From contig NZ_CP071182.1 of NCBI RefSeq assembly GCF_017298635.1, positions 3,634,001 through 3,698,000 on the forward strand: a DNA stretch of 64,000 nucleotides. The letters are read 5' to 3'. The stretch comes from Paenalicyclobacillus mengziensis (GTDB lineage Bacteria; Bacillota; Bacilli; Alicyclobacillales; Alicyclobacillaceae). The notes below the pieces were generated by a model that was not told where the DNA came from, ran no database searches, and saw only the letters and a program-made list of their open reading frames with translations. The position numbers were made by a program, and so were the translations under genes. Below, one piece after another: positions 30,030 to 40,124 of this stretch. The stretch's first letter is position 1. Each line of letters begins with the position of its first letter.

Positions 30030-32477
30030 TCAAGCTCGCAGTGACGCTTCGAAGTCCCGCTTCCACCGGGCAAGGACTTTCTCCTCAAGAGACGTCACTT
30101 CTTCATCCGTTAACGTTCTGTCAGCAGCCCGGTACACAAAGGAGAATGCCAGACTCTGATGGCCCAAAGGAATCCCTTTTCCCTGGTAGACATCAAACAC
30201 TTCAATCGACTCAAGCAACTCTGGGGAATGAGCACGGTCTGCAATTTCATCCCGAGCGGCCTGCAAGAGTTCTGCGGCAGTTACCCCCTGCCGAACCACA
30301 ACCGCCAGGTCCCTGAGCGAAGCCGGATATCGCGGCAGAGAGGTTACATGAAAACGTAGGTTTAAGAGCGACTCCAATTCATCGAGATCGAACTCGGCAT
30401 AGATTGCAGCTGGCACTTCCATGGCTGTTGCTGTGTCTGGATACAATTGTCCCACATGACCGATGACGGTGTCACCCACTTTCACCACGGCACTGCGCCC
30501 TGGATGCAGATAGGAAAGCCTTACGCGAGTGAAGACCGCCTGCGACAGCAACCCAAACCCTTCCAGCCATTTCTCAATGCAGCCCTTCGCATCATAAAAA
30601 TCAAACGCACGCGCACGCTCACCGAGGCTGGCGGGCCGCAAGCCGAACCACAACCCAGCCCACATGGTCGTCTCTTGCGGCTGCTCTGCAATGGGTAATC
30701 TACGAGGACGATAGACTCGTGCAATCTCAAAAATCTGGCCGCCCCCATTCCCATGTGCCAGGTTATAGGCGCCAACTTGGGCAAGACTTGGAAGTAAATG
30801 CGTCCGCATCACAGTCCGTTCGTCTGACAGCGGCATGGACAGCGCAATCATCTTCCGAAGTGGGGAGTCATCCGGCAACCGCATCGCGTCCAACTTCGAT
30901 GGGTGCGTAAATGCATACGTGAAGACCTCTGACATCCCCGTCTCAATCAAGACATGCCGCGTAACGTGATGAATCTTCTGCCGTAGACTCCTCGTCCCTG
31001 TCGTCGTTGCTCCTGTTGGCAGCGTGGAGGGAATCTGGTCATAGCCAACGAGACGTGCCACTTCTTCGACGAGGTCAGCTTCTCGCGTAATGTCCGGTCT
31101 TCTCGTGGGAACATGAACAGCCCATGAGGAGCCTTCGATTGTAGTCGTGAATCCGAGTCGTGTAAAAACTTGTTCCATAACAGCATCGTTTATCTCGGCC
31201 CCGAGCAGTTGCCGGCACCTTTCCGGAGAAAACTCCACGTGAATCGCTTCTTGACCAACACTTACCGGTGAACGTGCAGTACTCACGGCATCACCGAGCA
31301 CTGTCGCACCACACAGGTCTGCATATAGTTCAGTTGCTCTGTCCAGTGCGGCTCGAATGGCGACAACGTCAATCCCCTTCTCAAACCGCTGCTGTGCCTC
31401 CGACCGGAGCCCAAGTCGTTGACCGGTCCGTCGTACGGACGGTGCGTCAAATGCTGCCGATTCAAGAATAACGCGGCGGGTCTTTGCTGTGACCTCCGTG
31501 TTTTCACCGCCCATGACGCCAGCGAGGCCAATCGCCCTATCGGGATCGGAGATGACAATCATGTCCGGGTCTAATTCCCGTTTTTCTCCGTCGAGTGTCA
31601 CAAGTGTCTCGAGAGGACGTGCTTGCCGGACAACGATGTGCTGCTGATGAACCTCGTCAAGGTCGAATGCGTGTAAGGGCTGCCCCCACTCGAGCATCAC
31701 GTAGTTGGTGATGTCGACGATGGCGCTGATGGGGCGAACTCCCATCGTCAAGAGCCGCATTTGCATCCAGAGGGGCGACGGACCATCGGACAGATCCGCG
31801 AGCACCTGGGCATCATAACGGCTGCACCGATCCGTTTCGATACTCACCTGCACAGGTGACGCTTCTCCAAGTTGCGGGCGGGCGGGTAGGGCAAAATCTA
31901 TCTTTCGCTCGTAGAGCGCAGCAATTTCATATGCAAGTCCACGAATGGACAAGCAATCGCTGCGATTTGGCGTCAAATCGATGTCAAGAATCGTATCATT
32001 GAGCTGCAACAATTTCGCAACGTCTATTCCAATTGGCGCGTCCTGCGGAAGAATGTACAGTCCTTCCGTTTGTTCTTTTGGCAGCAATTTGGTTTCAAGA
32101 CCGAGTTCTTTTGCTGAACAGAGCATGCCCTGCGATTCCACACCGCGAAGCTTTGCCTTGCCAATCTTTCCTCCCGGTAATTCAGCACCGACAAGTGCCG
32201 TTGGCACTCGCTGTCCAGCCGCAACATTTGGCGCACCGCAGACAATCGTCAACAATTCACCTTGCCCGACGTTGACCTCACAAACGTGCAGACGGTCTGC
32301 GTTCGGATGCTTTGTGCAAGTGACGACCTCACCCACCACAACTCCAGATACGCTCTCTACGCGGGGAAGCACTCCATCTACTGTGAGTCCTCCCTGTGTC
32401 AGTCTCTGTGCGAGCTGTGTTGGCGACACATCGTTGAGGTCAACCACTTCACTGAGCCACTGATACGAAACTTTCAT
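30030..32477 (-). CDS. pheT: Phenylalanyl-tRNA synthetase beta subunit
   Basis: 815-residue beta subunit of the (alpha-beta)2 enzyme. An EMAP-like tRNA-binding domain lies at about 40-150 (VGEVVTCTKHPNADRLHVCEV), then B3/B4 editing, B5, and the C-terminal FDX-ACB anticodon-binding domain (PRYPASLRDLAVVV ... FVYRAADRTLTDEEV). ATG 32477 follows AGGAGG. It is the second gene after the T-box leader. Confidence 0.97.
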   Translation of the reverse strand: MKVSYQWLSEVVDLNDVSPTQLAQRLTQGGLTVDGVLPRVESVSGVVVGEVVTCTKHPNADRLHVCEVNVGQGELLTIVCGAPNVAAGQRVPTALVGAELPGGKIGKAKLRGVESQGMLCSAKELGLETKLLPKEQTEGLYILPQDAPIGIDVAKLLQLNDTILDIDLTPNRSDCLSIRGLAYEIAALYERKIDFALPARPQLGEASPVQVSIETDRCSRYDAQVLADLSDGPSPLWMQMRLLTMGVRPISAIVDITNYVMLEWGQPLHAFDLDEVHQQHIVVRQARPLETLVTLDGEKRELDPDMIVISDPDRAIGLAGVMGGENTEVTAKTRRVILESAAFDAPSVRRTGQRLGLRSEAQQRFEKGIDVVAIRAALDRATELYADLCGATVLGDAVSTARSPVSVGQEAIHVEFSPERCRQLLGAEINDAVMEQVFTRLGFTTTIEGSSWAVHVPTRRPDITREADLVEEVARLVGYDQIPSTLPTGATTTGTRSLRQKIHHVTRHVLIETGMSEVFTYAFTHPSKLDAMRLPDDSPLRKMIALSMPLSDERTVMRTHLLPSLAQVGAYNLAHGNGGGQIFEIARVYRPRRLPIAEQPQETTMWAGLWFGLRPASLGERARAFDFYDAKGCIEKWLEGFGLLSQAVFTRVRLSYLHPGRSAVVKVGDTVIGHVGQLYPDTATAMEVPAAIYAEFDLDELESLLNLRFHVTSLPRYPASLRDLAVVVRQGVTAAELLQAARDEIADRAHSPELLESIEVFDVYQGKGIPLGHQSLAFSFVYRAADRTLTDEEVTSLEEKVLARWKRDFEASLRA

Positions 32478-32529
32478 ATCTCTATATCCTCCTACCCATT
32501 GGTCACTGTCACTGTCGTTTTGTGTCTTC

Positions 32530-33585
32530 TCAACCTAAAGCCCGCGTAAACTGACCTAGCAATCGCAGGTCATTCTGATACAACTGGCGGATGTCCTCAA
32601 TACCGTATTTCAACATCGCGATGCGCTCGGGCCCCATGCCAAACGCAAATCCACTGAAAACCTTGCTGTCATACCCAGCCCAGTCGAGTACATTCGGGTG
32701 AACCATCCCAGCACCCAAGATTTCAATCCAACCGGTATCCTTACACACGCGACACCCTTTCCCGCCGCAGTTGACGCAAAGCACATCGACTTCAGCGCTT
32801 GGTTCGGTAAACGGGAAAAAGCTGGGGCGCAGCCGTACAGCTTGGTTGGGACCAAACACAGCCTTCGCAAACTGTTCCAGTACACCTTTCAAATCACTCA
32901 TGCGAATCCCCTTGTCAACGACTAACCCTTCAATCTGCGTGAAGGCGTGCGAATGCGTGGCATCATCCTCATCCCGCCTGTACACACGGCCGGGAACAAT
33001 CACCTTGACAGGAGCGTTCGGCCGCATACTTTCCATCGTGCGGACCTGCATCGGCGAGGTATGCGTTCGTAGCAGCAAGCTATCCGTAATGTAAAAAGTG
33101 TCCTGCATATCCCTCGCCGGATGGTCCTTTGGCAGATTCAGCCGTTCAAAGTTGTACTCATCCGTTTCCACCTCAGGTCCTTCAGCAATCTGAAATCCCA
33201 TGCCAAGAAATACATCCTCAATCTCTTCAATAATGCGTGTGATGGGGTGCATGGCGCCGCGTTTTACCACCCGACCAGGCAAAGTGACATCGATTTGTTC
33301 GGCTTCAAACCGAGCCTGCTGCGCGTTCCTGTGCAGCGCAGCCTGACGGTCGTCAAATGCTGTCTGTAAATGCGTTCGAACCGTATTCAACAGGCTGCCC
33401 ACCAGCGGGCGCTCTTCTGCCCCGAGCTGCCCCATTTGACGAGATACCTGTGTCAACTTACTTTTCTTGCCGAGATATTCGACGCGCCATTCTTCCATTG
33501 CACGAATGTCTGTCAGTCTCTGAAGAGCCTCCTCTGCGGTTGACTGAAGCTCTTCGAGTTCACGCTCAATGTCCTTTACACTCAC
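32530..33585 (-). CDS. pheS: Phenylalanyl-tRNA synthetase alpha subunit
   Basis: Catalytic alpha subunit of 351 residues. N-terminal coiled coil, then class II motif 2 ([21 protein letters not shown]) and motif 3 ([18 protein letters not shown]). The Firmicute-type cysteine insertion [12 protein letters not shown] is present. GTG 33585 is preceded by GGAGGAG; the ATG at 33606 overlaps that site and is not favoured. The gene is controlled by the upstream T-box. Confidence 0.97.
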   Translation of the reverse strand: MSVKDIERELEELQSTAEEALQRLTDIRAMEEWRVEYLGKKSKLTQVSRQMGQLGAEERPLVGSLLNTVRTHLQTAFDDRQAALHRNAQQARFEAEQIDVTLPGRVVKRGAMHPITRIIEEIEDVFLGMGFQIAEGPEVETDEYNFERLNLPKDHPARDMQDTFYITDSLLLRTHTSPMQVRTMESMRPNAPVKVIVPGRVYRRDEDDATHSHAFTQIEGLVVDKGIRMSDLKGVLEQFAKAVFGPNQAVRLRPSFFPFTEPSAEVDVLCVNCGGKGCRVCKDTGWIEILGAGMVHPNVLDWAGYDSKVFSGFAFGMGPERIAMLKYGIEDIRQLYQNDLRLLGQFTRALG

Positions 33586-33648
33586 GCCTGCTCCTCCATT
33601 CTGCATCTTGCCATCCGCTCACTGGCGGACCGTCCATGACCAGGGTCT

Positions 33649-33676
33649 GCTCAAACAAAAAAGCTCAAACAAAAAA
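33649..33676. repeat. Duplicated T-tract unit after the T-box terminator
   Basis: Two adjacent copies of a 14-bp unit, on the minus strand GCTTTTTTGTTTGA-type, lie directly after the terminator stem, giving two successive T runs. Confidence 0.8.
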
Positions 33677-33982
33677 GCAACCCATCCCAAAAGGGACGAA
33701 TTGCTCGCGGTACCACCCTTATTGACAAGGAAGCGCTCTGCAGCGGTTGGGTTGCTGCCAACCGCCATGCGGACCTTGTCCACCTCACCATGGAATGTAA
33801 CGGATTCCTTCCGATGCATCCTACTCGAGTCGCCCCAATTATCGGGACACTTTCAGACACACAACTCTCGGGTGAACTTCACCGACGCACCGCGGGGCTT
33901 GCTCCCAGTCTCAGGCAAGGCCTCCCTGCACCGGGCTTCTGTCGGGTACTCTCCCAATCATCGTCAATAACCGTATCAAGTT
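33671..33982 (-). promoter_or_regulatory. T-box riboswitch, phenylalanine-specific
   Basis: The leader has the T-box core AGGGTGGTACCGCG (minus strand of 33706-33719) before a terminator. Uncharged tRNA would pair with the bulge and allow transcription of pheS-pheT. In the Stem I region a TTC triplet at 33876-33874, within GGTGAAGTTCACC, is in the right place for a Phe specifier codon; this assignment is by eye. Confidence 0.92.
33677..33704 (-). terminator. T-box-controlled terminator of pheST
   Basis: Twelve-bp stem (GCAATTCGTCCC with GGGATGGGTTGC, including G-U pairs), TTTT loop, then TTTTTT. It overlaps the antiterminator side, as required for tRNA-controlled read-through. Confidence 0.93.
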
Positions 33983-33988
33983 GTGCAT

Positions 33989-34018
33989 AGTATAGCGAAA
34001 GTCCGACCCCTTTCGCAA
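33989..34018 (-). promoter_or_regulatory. Promoter of the T-box/pheST unit
   Basis: TTGCGA (34018-34013), 18-nt spacer, TATACT (33994-33989) on the minus strand, giving a leader of about 395 nt to pheS. Confidence 0.65.
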
Positions 34019-34128
34019 CTCCTGCCTGGTCAACTCACCAGACGGTTCAGTTTACCGTTTAGCAGCGGGAGAGAACACGCGCCCGGAGCGCGCAGATTCA
34101 ACCGCCTGCCTCTCGCCCAGCGTGTGGA

Positions 34129-34974
34129 CTATCGTCGCATGGACGGCCGGGTCACCAGCGCCCGAACACCAATGTTGATGACAAGAACAATCACAAGCAG
34201 TACAAACGCGGCGCTGTAAGCAAGAGCGTGAGACGCATCATAAGGCATGTTAATATACGTCCAGACAATATAAGTTAAATACCCCAGCTGGTGATGCGTT
34301 AACTGCCAAGTTGGATTCAAAGACGACCAGCCTGCCGTGTAGAGCAAGGGAGCTGTTTCACCCATGCCAATGGCGATGGCCATCAGTACACCTGTCGCCA
34401 TACCGCTTGCAGCAGGTCTCCAAATGACCTTAGAAATCGCCTGAAACCGCGTCATACCCAGCCCCCACGCTGCTTCTCTCAATGACAGCGGAACCTGCGT
34501 CAAGCTTGCTTCGGTGTTGCGAAGGATGTACGGCAACATAATGATGGTCAGTGCAATACCGCCTGCAAGCGGTGAAAAACCCCATCCCCATTGTAGAACC
34601 ATGAGCAGGTATCCGAAGTAGCCAATAACAATAGATGGTACGCCCGAGAGAACCTCGGTCAAGAAACGGATGGTTCGAGCGACTCTGGCGTTAGCGAATT
34701 CAGCTGTATAGACACCACCCAAAATTCCCAGCGGTGCCGCGAATATAATCGAGATGATAATCAACTCAAAGGTGCCGAGAATCGCGTTCTGAAGGCCGCC
34801 AGCTTCACCGGAAGTCACCGTCCAAAGCATCGTCCAGTGAAACGACTGAATCCCCCTGACAACCACTGTGCCAATCATATCAGCTAAACTGAACAACACC
34901 AAAGCCGTGGCCAACCAGCCCAAGGTCCAGCCAACAGCCGAGCCAAACTTGCGGCGTTTACGTCGCAAAGCCAT
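34129..34974 (-). CDS. pstA: Phosphate ABC transporter permease PstA
   Basis: One of two permeases of the high-affinity phosphate importer. Six helices in 281 residues, with the ABC permease coupling loop LREAAWGLGMTRFQAISKVIWRPA and GMGETAPLLYTAG typical of PstA. ATG 34974 shares one base with the pstC stop (TAATG) and follows GGGGGTGA. The frame extends upstream to 35031 inside pstC but is not needed. Last gene of the pstSCA unit. Confidence 0.96.
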   Translation of the reverse strand: MALRRKRRKFGSAVGWTLGWLATALVLFSLADMIGTVVVRGIQSFHWTMLWTVTSGEAGGLQNAILGTFELIIISIIFAAPLGILGGVYTAEFANARVARTIRFLTEVLSGVPSIVIGYFGYLLMVLQWGWGFSPLAGGIALTIIMLPYILRNTEASLTQVPLSLREAAWGLGMTRFQAISKVIWRPAASGMATGVLMAIAIGMGETAPLLYTAGWSSLNPTWQLTHHQLGYLTYIVWTYINMPYDASHALAYSAAFVLLVIVLVINIGVRALVTRPSMRR

Positions 34975-35987
34975 TAGACGGTCACCCCCACTTTCATTCG
35001 CCGACGGGAACGCGTGCGAGTAACGAGCCACCGGGCTAAGAAATTTGTGAGCAGGGTCAATATCATCAAGACGAGTGCCAGTTCAGACAAAGCGTGAACG
35101 GCCATTTGTGACGCGTCTGTGAGCGCGCTGTCCAATTGATCGGCGATGACCGCAGCCATCGAGGAAATTGGACTGTAAAGGTTTTGCGGTAACAGGTTCA
35201 TAGCACTGCCACTTACCATTAAGACAGCCATCGTCTCTCCCATCGCTCGCCCCCATCCGAGCGCAACAGCGCCAACAAAACCGTCCCGGATAAAGGGAAT
35301 GCATATGTACCGAACGACTTCCCAAGAGGTCATTCCAAGTCCGGTACCGGCTTCACGGTAAAGAATGGGGACTTGCATCAAAAGGTCACGGGTGGTTGCT
35401 GTAATGATGGGAACAATCATGATTGCTAGAACGAGTCCGCTCGTCAAGAGTCCGAGTCCAGTACCAACCGGACCGCGTAAGTAAGGGACTACGGGTCCAA
35501 GATGCGTCAGCCATACAGCAAGGTTCGTCCTTACCCAAGGGGCCAAAGTGACAATACCCCAGAGACCAATAACAACACTTGGGATACCCGCTAACAATTC
35601 TACCAGAACGGACAGTATCCATTGCACAACACCGCGGACACGGTAGGCAAGAACCACAGCCGTGAACATCGACACAGGGATAGCGATCACAATTGCAATC
35701 AGCGAGGAGGCCAAGGTTCCAACGATAAACGGCAGTGCACCGTAAGATGCGCCGGCTGCAGCAGTAACTCCGTTCTTTGTCTGCAACGCACCATACAAGT
35801 TCCCCATGTTCCACTGAATACCAATCAGGAAGTGCCAACCATTAAATCTCATGCTCGGAATCGACTGGATCAGCACGATTACAGCAATTACCACCAAAAA
35901 CAGGACAGGGCTACTGGCAGCAACACCAGTAGCCAAACGAAAAACCCTGTCTGCATTTTTGGACGCTGAACTTACCTTACGCACCAA
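34974..35987 (-). CDS. pstC: Phosphate ABC transporter permease PstC
   Basis: 337-residue permease with six helices; the EAA-type loop REAGTGLGMTSWEVVRYICIPF and GRAMGETMAVLMVSG are characteristic. A longer loop after TM1 (about residues 50-85) is normal for PstC. Start is TTG 35987, or GTG 35984, after AGGAG. It follows pstS by 56 nt and is coupled to pstA. Confidence 0.96.
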   Translation of the reverse strand: MVRKVSSASKNADRVFRLATGVAASSPVLFLVVIAVIVLIQSIPSMRFNGWHFLIGIQWNMGNLYGALQTKNGVTAAAGASYGALPFIVGTLASSLIAIVIAIPVSMFTAVVLAYRVRGVVQWILSVLVELLAGIPSVVIGLWGIVTLAPWVRTNLAVWLTHLGPVVPYLRGPVGTGLGLLTSGLVLAIMIVPIITATTRDLLMQVPILYREAGTGLGMTSWEVVRYICIPFIRDGFVGAVALGWGRAMGETMAVLMVSGSAMNLLPQNLYSPISSMAAVIADQLDSALTDASQMAVHALSELALVLMILTLLTNFLARWLVTRTRSRRRMKVGVTV

Positions 35988-36043
35988 TTATCAGCTCCTA
36001 TGTGCAGCGATTAAACTCGTTCTATCTTAGCATTCTCTCAACC

Positions 36044-37174
36044 TCAACCGCCAATCTGGTTGATTTGGGCCTGACTCTTCGGCGCCACAGAAGCAGGCAG
36101 CGGCAGGAAGTGTACCGGTGTCATGTACTGCAAGCTGTCTCCGCCCTTCGGATTGATGGCCCAGGTCAGGAACTTCTTCAGTGCCGTCGCCGTTGCTCCG
36201 GACTGTTGCTTGTTGATGATAGCGTACTCGAAGTTGATGATTGGATACGAGTTTGCGCCTGGTGAGTAAATCAGCGAAATGCGTTCGTCGGCAGGAACCT
36301 GGCTGACCATGGTACTCGCAGCGGCCTGGATGTTCTTCTGCGTCGGAAGCACGAAATTGCCGGCTTTGTTTTGCAGTTGTGCGTAGCCAAGACCTTTCTG
36401 CGTAGCCTTGTCCAACCAACTGATGCCAACGTACCCAATGCTGTACTTCGTGCTCGCAAGCTGACTGACTACGCCGTCGTTACCGGTAGCCCCTACCAGG
36501 CTCGAGAGAGCCGGCCAGGAGATGCTGGTTCCGAATTGAGGACCAGTACTCGAACCCCAAGTCTTGTTGGTGTCCGAGAGAAATTGTGTGAACAAGAATG
36601 TGTCACCACTGCCGTCTGTACGGCGAACCGGTATGATTTGTTGATGTGGTAACTGCACACCGGGATTCAATGCGGTAATTGCCGCGTCGTCCCAGTATTT
36701 GATTTTGCCAAGATAAATTTGAGCCAAGATGTTGCCTGTTAGTTTCAGGTGCCCAGTTACACCCGGCAAGTTGTACATAATTTGCTGAGCAGAAATCGCC
36801 AGAGGAATATTCAACATGTTTGGACTCTGTTTCATTTGGGCGTCAGACATGTATGCGTCCGAAGCTCCGATTTGTACGGTACCAGCCATCGCTTGGGAGA
36901 TACCCGTACCGCTTCCCGTTGAAGCTGCGGTCAACTTCACATTCGGGTCGACAGACTTATATGCTGCAATCCACTGATTGTTGAACAGCGGGTACAACAG
37001 CGACGAGCCCGTCTCGTTCAGGGTAACACCGCCGCTGCTCGCAGCCGTGCTATTGCTTGCACCCGTTGTTCCTGCGGAATTGTTACCTGCACTGGTGCCA
37101 CAACCTGCGATGGAAGCGACAATACCTACGGCTGCTGCAGACACGGCAACCCATTTCCCGGATTGTTTTAACAA
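36044..37174 (-). CDS. pstS: Phosphate-binding lipoprotein PstS
   Basis: Extracytoplasmic phosphate receptor, 376 residues. Lipobox SIAGC with Cys near residue 25, a Ser/Thr/Ala-rich tether, then the PstS fold with phosphate-contact segments GSSLLYP, STGSGTGISQ and RRTDGSGDTFLFTQ. TTG 37174 follows AGGGGGTAG. Directly upstream lies a four-repeat Pho box, so the gene should be induced by phosphate limitation. Confidence 0.97.
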   Translation of the reverse strand: MLKQSGKWVAVSAAAVGIVASIAGCGTSAGNNSAGTTGASNSTAASSGGVTLNETGSSLLYPLFNNQWIAAYKSVDPNVKLTAASTGSGTGISQAMAGTVQIGASDAYMSDAQMKQSPNMLNIPLAISAQQIMYNLPGVTGHLKLTGNILAQIYLGKIKYWDDAAITALNPGVQLPHQQIIPVRRTDGSGDTFLFTQFLSDTNKTWGSSTGPQFGTSISWPALSSLVGATGNDGVVSQLASTKYSIGYVGISWLDKATQKGLGYAQLQNKAGNFVLPTQKNIQAAASTMVSQVPADERISLIYSPGANSYPIINFEYAIINKQQSGATATALKKFLTWAINPKGGDSLQYMTPVHFLPLPASVAPKSQAQINQIGG

Positions 37175-37240
37175 GTTTATTCTACCCCCTGGTGGTTTCG
37201 ATAACTGTTCGTCAAAGTTTATGTTTCCCTTTCGAAATCC

Positions 37241-37294
37241 ACTTTATCAGGGCATTGTAAATCTGCTATAAACCCCATGTTAAGACTTTGTAAA
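37241..37294 (-). promoter_or_regulatory. PhoP box and -10 of pstSCA
   Basis: On the minus strand TTTACA, TTAACA, TTTATA and TTTACA occur at exact 11-bp steps (37294-37289, 37283-37278, 37272-37267, 37261-37256). Nine bp further lies TAAAGT (37246-37241) as -10, with TG before it. This fits the Bacillus PhoP consensus of TT(A/T/C)ACA direct repeats on one DNA face. Confidence 0.9.
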
Positions 37295-37305
37295 TTTACG
37301 AGAGA

Positions 37306-37330
37306 ACCTGTCGAACAAAAAACGACAGGT
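37306..37330 (-). terminator. Hairpin at the end of phoR
   Basis: Perfect 8-bp stem ACCTGTCG/CGACAGGT with T-rich loop right after the phoR stop, followed by TCTCTC. It separates phoR from the pst promoter. Confidence 0.5.
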
Positions 37331-38635
37331 CTAGAGGTCTGCGTGAAGTCCGCGCAACCTTGAGATGGTAAACCAAAAGTCACTCCCCATCCCCAACTGA
37401 CTGTCGACCCCTAGTTCTCCGCCGTGCGTTTGCACGATGTGTTTCACAATCGCAAGGCCGAGTCCCGTACCTCCGGTTGCTCTGCTGCGGTCTCTGTCCA
37501 CGCGATAGAAACGCTCGAACACGCGGTCCTGGTCTTCCTTGGGAATGCCAATGCCAGTATCTGAAACATGGACTTTCACTCTATCGACATAACTTTCCGC
37601 AAACACGGTAATGACACCGCCTGTCGGGGTATAGTGAATGGCGTTTGTAAGCAGATTCAAGAGGACCTGCTTTAATTGCTCATCGTGTCCCCAAACGGTG
37701 ATGCTCCCTTCTTGTAACTGATTGTCTATCTGAATTCCTGCTGCGGTGGCCATTCTTTCAATGACCTGAACACTCTCCGAAACCACGTCTGCCAGGTTCA
37801 CTTCGTGAAATGCATCGGTACTTGACCCGTTCTCGAGACGTGTCAAAGTCAGGAGGTCAGACACCAGGTTTTTCATACGGACGGACTCGTCATGAATCAC
37901 TTGGAGGAATTCCTTTTCGGTTTCTGCATCGTGCTCACTATCTAGTAAGGTCTCGGCGAATCCCTGAATGGCTGTGATTGGTGTTTTTAACTCGTGCGAT
38001 ACGTTAGCCACAAAGTCTGACCGCATCTGTTCAAGGCGGCGCCACTGTGAGACGTCATTACACAAAAGCAAGGCAGTATGCACCTGACGGGCGCCGACGG
38101 TGCCGTGTGGCTCGACAGGAATGGGAATCACCTGAACATTGGCGGTTGCCCCAGGGCGAAGGCTCATCTCTGAAGACCAACTCCGTCCGAATAAAAGGGC
38201 GTTATCAATGGCTGCCCCGAGTTCGTAATTATGTATCACTGCCCAATGCTCACTGTCCTGGACTTGCAGGGCGGGTTTGAGAAACATCTTTTCAGCCGCC
38301 TGATTCATCATCTCAATACGACCTGTACTATTCACATAAATAACCCCGGTCGTCATGGTCTGGAGAATGTGCCGAAGCACATCCCGCTCCTCTGACAGCC
38401 GGGTAATCTGCTGCGAAACGGTATCGAGCGCGCGATTCATCGCAGCCGCAATCGCTTTTTCTCTGTCCGTCTTAGCATCACTTATCCGTCCGAATGCGAA
38501 CCCGGCACGGCTTTGATTGCTGCTCAGCGACCGAACGATACCTTCTGCAAACACTGCCTGGCGCCTACGACTACGGATCCCTGTGAGTACGCCGGCAACC
38601 AGAATCACCACGAGTACGACTAGGACTAGCCCCAC
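37331..38635 (-). CDS. phoR: PhoR-type sensor histidine kinase
   Basis: 434 residues with only one clear N-terminal helix, a linker, a PAS domain (about 88-195), the phospho-acceptor helix FVANVSHELKTPITAIQGFAETLL (H box), and a HATPase domain with N box LTNAIHYTP, G1 DTGIGIP and G2 GGTGLGLAI. The H-box and PAS arrangement are those of PhoR. B. subtilis PhoR has two helices and an extracellular Cache domain; this one lacks the outer domain. GTG 38635 follows GGGGGC. Its cognate PhoP is not in the window. Confidence 0.9.
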   Translation of the reverse strand: MGLVLVVLVVILVAGVLTGIRSRRRQAVFAEGIVRSLSSNQSRAGFAFGRISDAKTDREKAIAAAMNRALDTVSQQITRLSEERDVLRHILQTMTTGVIYVNSTGRIEMMNQAAEKMFLKPALQVQDSEHWAVIHNYELGAAIDNALLFGRSWSSEMSLRPGATANVQVIPIPVEPHGTVGARQVHTALLLCNDVSQWRRLEQMRSDFVANVSHELKTPITAIQGFAETLLDSEHDAETEKEFLQVIHDESVRMKNLVSDLLTLTRLENGSSTDAFHEVNLADVVSESVQVIERMATAAGIQIDNQLQEGSITVWGHDEQLKQVLLNLLTNAIHYTPTGGVITVFAESYVDRVKVHVSDTGIGIPKEDQDRVFERFYRVDRDRSRATGGTGLGLAIVKHIVQTHGGELGVDSQLGMGSDFWFTISRLRGLHADL

Positions 38636-38671
38636 ACCATAGCCCCCTGTTTCAAGCGGACATCGTCGCGG

Positions 38672-39328
38672 TCAGTTGAGGTCGGACCGCTCGCCCGAAA
38701 TGATGTAGATAACGTCTTCACCAATATTGGTCGCGTGATCGCCAATGCGTTCCAAATGTCGTCCGATAAAGGCCAAGCTCATTGCCTGCTCAGCCGCCGA
38801 AGGATTGTCCATTGTAACCCTGAACAGCTCCTCAACCATTTTCCGATAAGTATGGTCGACCTCGTCGTCTTCTTCCGCAAGTTTTCTGGCAAGGTCTAAA
38901 CTGCTCTCTACATAGGCGTTCAGTGCATCGGAAATCATTTCATCGATGATTGCCGCCATACGCGGGATATCAACGAGCGGTTTGACCAACTTTTGCCCTT
39001 TCAACCGAATCACTGACTTCGCGATGTCGACTGCATTGTCGCCCATTCGTTCGAGGTCCGTCGAGATTTGTAAACCGGACACAATCTTGCGCAAGTCAGT
39101 GGCAACCGGCTGTTGGGTGGCAATCAGACGAATACATAGGTCTTCAATGTCGTGTTCTTCACGATTGATGGCCTTGTCTCCGTCAACAACGTTCTGGGCA
39201 AGTTCAGGGTCCAAGTTCTGAAGGGCCAAAATTGCCTTGCGAATGGCCTCTTGCACATCTCCCCCCATCTTCAGAAGCTTTAATTTCAGTTCGCGAAGGG
39301 CAATGTCAAAATTCTGCCTTTGTTGCAT
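38672..39328 (-). CDS. phoU: Phosphate transport regulator PhoU
   Basis: Cytosolic negative regulator linking the Pst transporter to PhoR. 218 residues form two PhoU three-helix repeats; the metal-binding patterns are seen as ISTDLERMGDNAVDIAKSV and FIGRHLERIGDHATNIGEDVIYI. ATG 39328 follows AGGTGGGGAGAAGG, and the upstream in-frame region (to 39454) belongs to pstB. It starts 43 nt after the pstB stop. Confidence 0.96.
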   Translation of the reverse strand: MQQRQNFDIALRELKLKLLKMGGDVQEAIRKAILALQNLDPELAQNVVDGDKAINREEHDIEDLCIRLIATQQPVATDLRKIVSGLQISTDLERMGDNAVDIAKSVIRLKGQKLVKPLVDIPRMAAIIDEMISDALNAYVESSLDLARKLAEEDDEVDHTYRKMVEELFRVTMDNPSAAEQAMSLAFIGRHLERIGDHATNIGEDVIYIISGERSDLN

Positions 39329-39371
39329 CCTTCTCCCCACCTCTCGTCTGCATCGGTTTAACGAATATGTT

Positions 39372-40124
39372 CTAGCCGAACCGTCCCGTAATGTAATCCT
39401 CTGTCCGCTTATCCACAGGATTTGTGAATAATGACGTGGTCGCACCAAACTCAATCAGCTCGCCATTTAAGAAAAACGCAGTTTTATCTGCTACGCGGGC
39501 TGCTTGTTGCATGTTATGCGTGACAATGACGATAGTGTACGAAGCCTTCAATTGCTCGACTAACTCTTCAACACGAAGCGTTGACACCGGATCGAGAGCC
39601 GATGCCGGTTCGTCCATCAACAAGACCTCCGGCTCGACTGCAAGGGCACGGGCAATACACAGCCTCTGCTGCTGACCGCCTGAAAGTGCTGTCGCCGGGG
39701 TGTGAACACGGTCGGCCACTTCGTCCCACAGAGCAGCCATCTTTAGACTCCGTTCCACGCGGTCTGTCAGTTCTGTCCGGTTTCGAATACCGCCAAGGCG
39801 CAAGCCAATCGCAATATTGTCATAAATGGACATGGTCGGGAATGGATTGGGTTTTTGAAACACCATGCCAACCACACGTCGAACGTCGACGGCGTCCATT
39901 GTGTATAAGTCTTCGTCCTCAAGGCGAATCGAGCCTTCCATCCTGGCGCCCGGGCTTGTCTCATGCAAACGATTCAAACAGCGGATAAAAGTCGACTTTC
40001 CGCACCCCGACGGGCCGATAATGGCCGTCGCCTGGTTGGCCTCCAATTCCATTGTGATGCCCTTCAATGTGAGACTATCTCCGTACCATGCACGAAGGTC
40101 CTTAACTGAAATTGATTTCCCCAT
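39372..40124 (-). CDS. pstB: Phosphate ABC transporter ATPase PstB
   Basis: 250-residue ATPase of the phosphate importer. Walker [10 protein letters not shown], the PstB-specific [18 protein letters not shown] loop, signature [15 protein letters not shown], Walker [13 protein letters not shown], and switch [12 protein letters not shown]. Unlike the usual pstSCAB order it lies upstream of phoU-phoR, on the far side of the pstS promoter from its permeases. ATG 40124 follows GAGGTG. No Pho box was seen directly upstream. Confidence 0.96.
   Translation of the reverse strand: MGKSISVKDLRAWYGDSLTLKGITMELEANQATAIIGPSGCGKSTFIRCLNRLHETSPGARMEGSIRLEDEDLYTMDAVDVRRVVGMVFQKPNPFPTMSIYDNIAIGLRLGGIRNRTELTDRVERSLKMAALWDEVADRVHTPATALSGGQQQRLCIARALAVEPEVLLMDEPASALDPVSTLRVEELVEQLKASYTIVIVTHNMQQAARVADKTAFFLNGELIEFGATTSLFTNPVDKRTEDYITGRFG

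Noticed and set aside
32530..33585. Unusual zinc finger in PheS
   Set aside because: The CVNCGGKGC segment is normal in Firmicute PheS.
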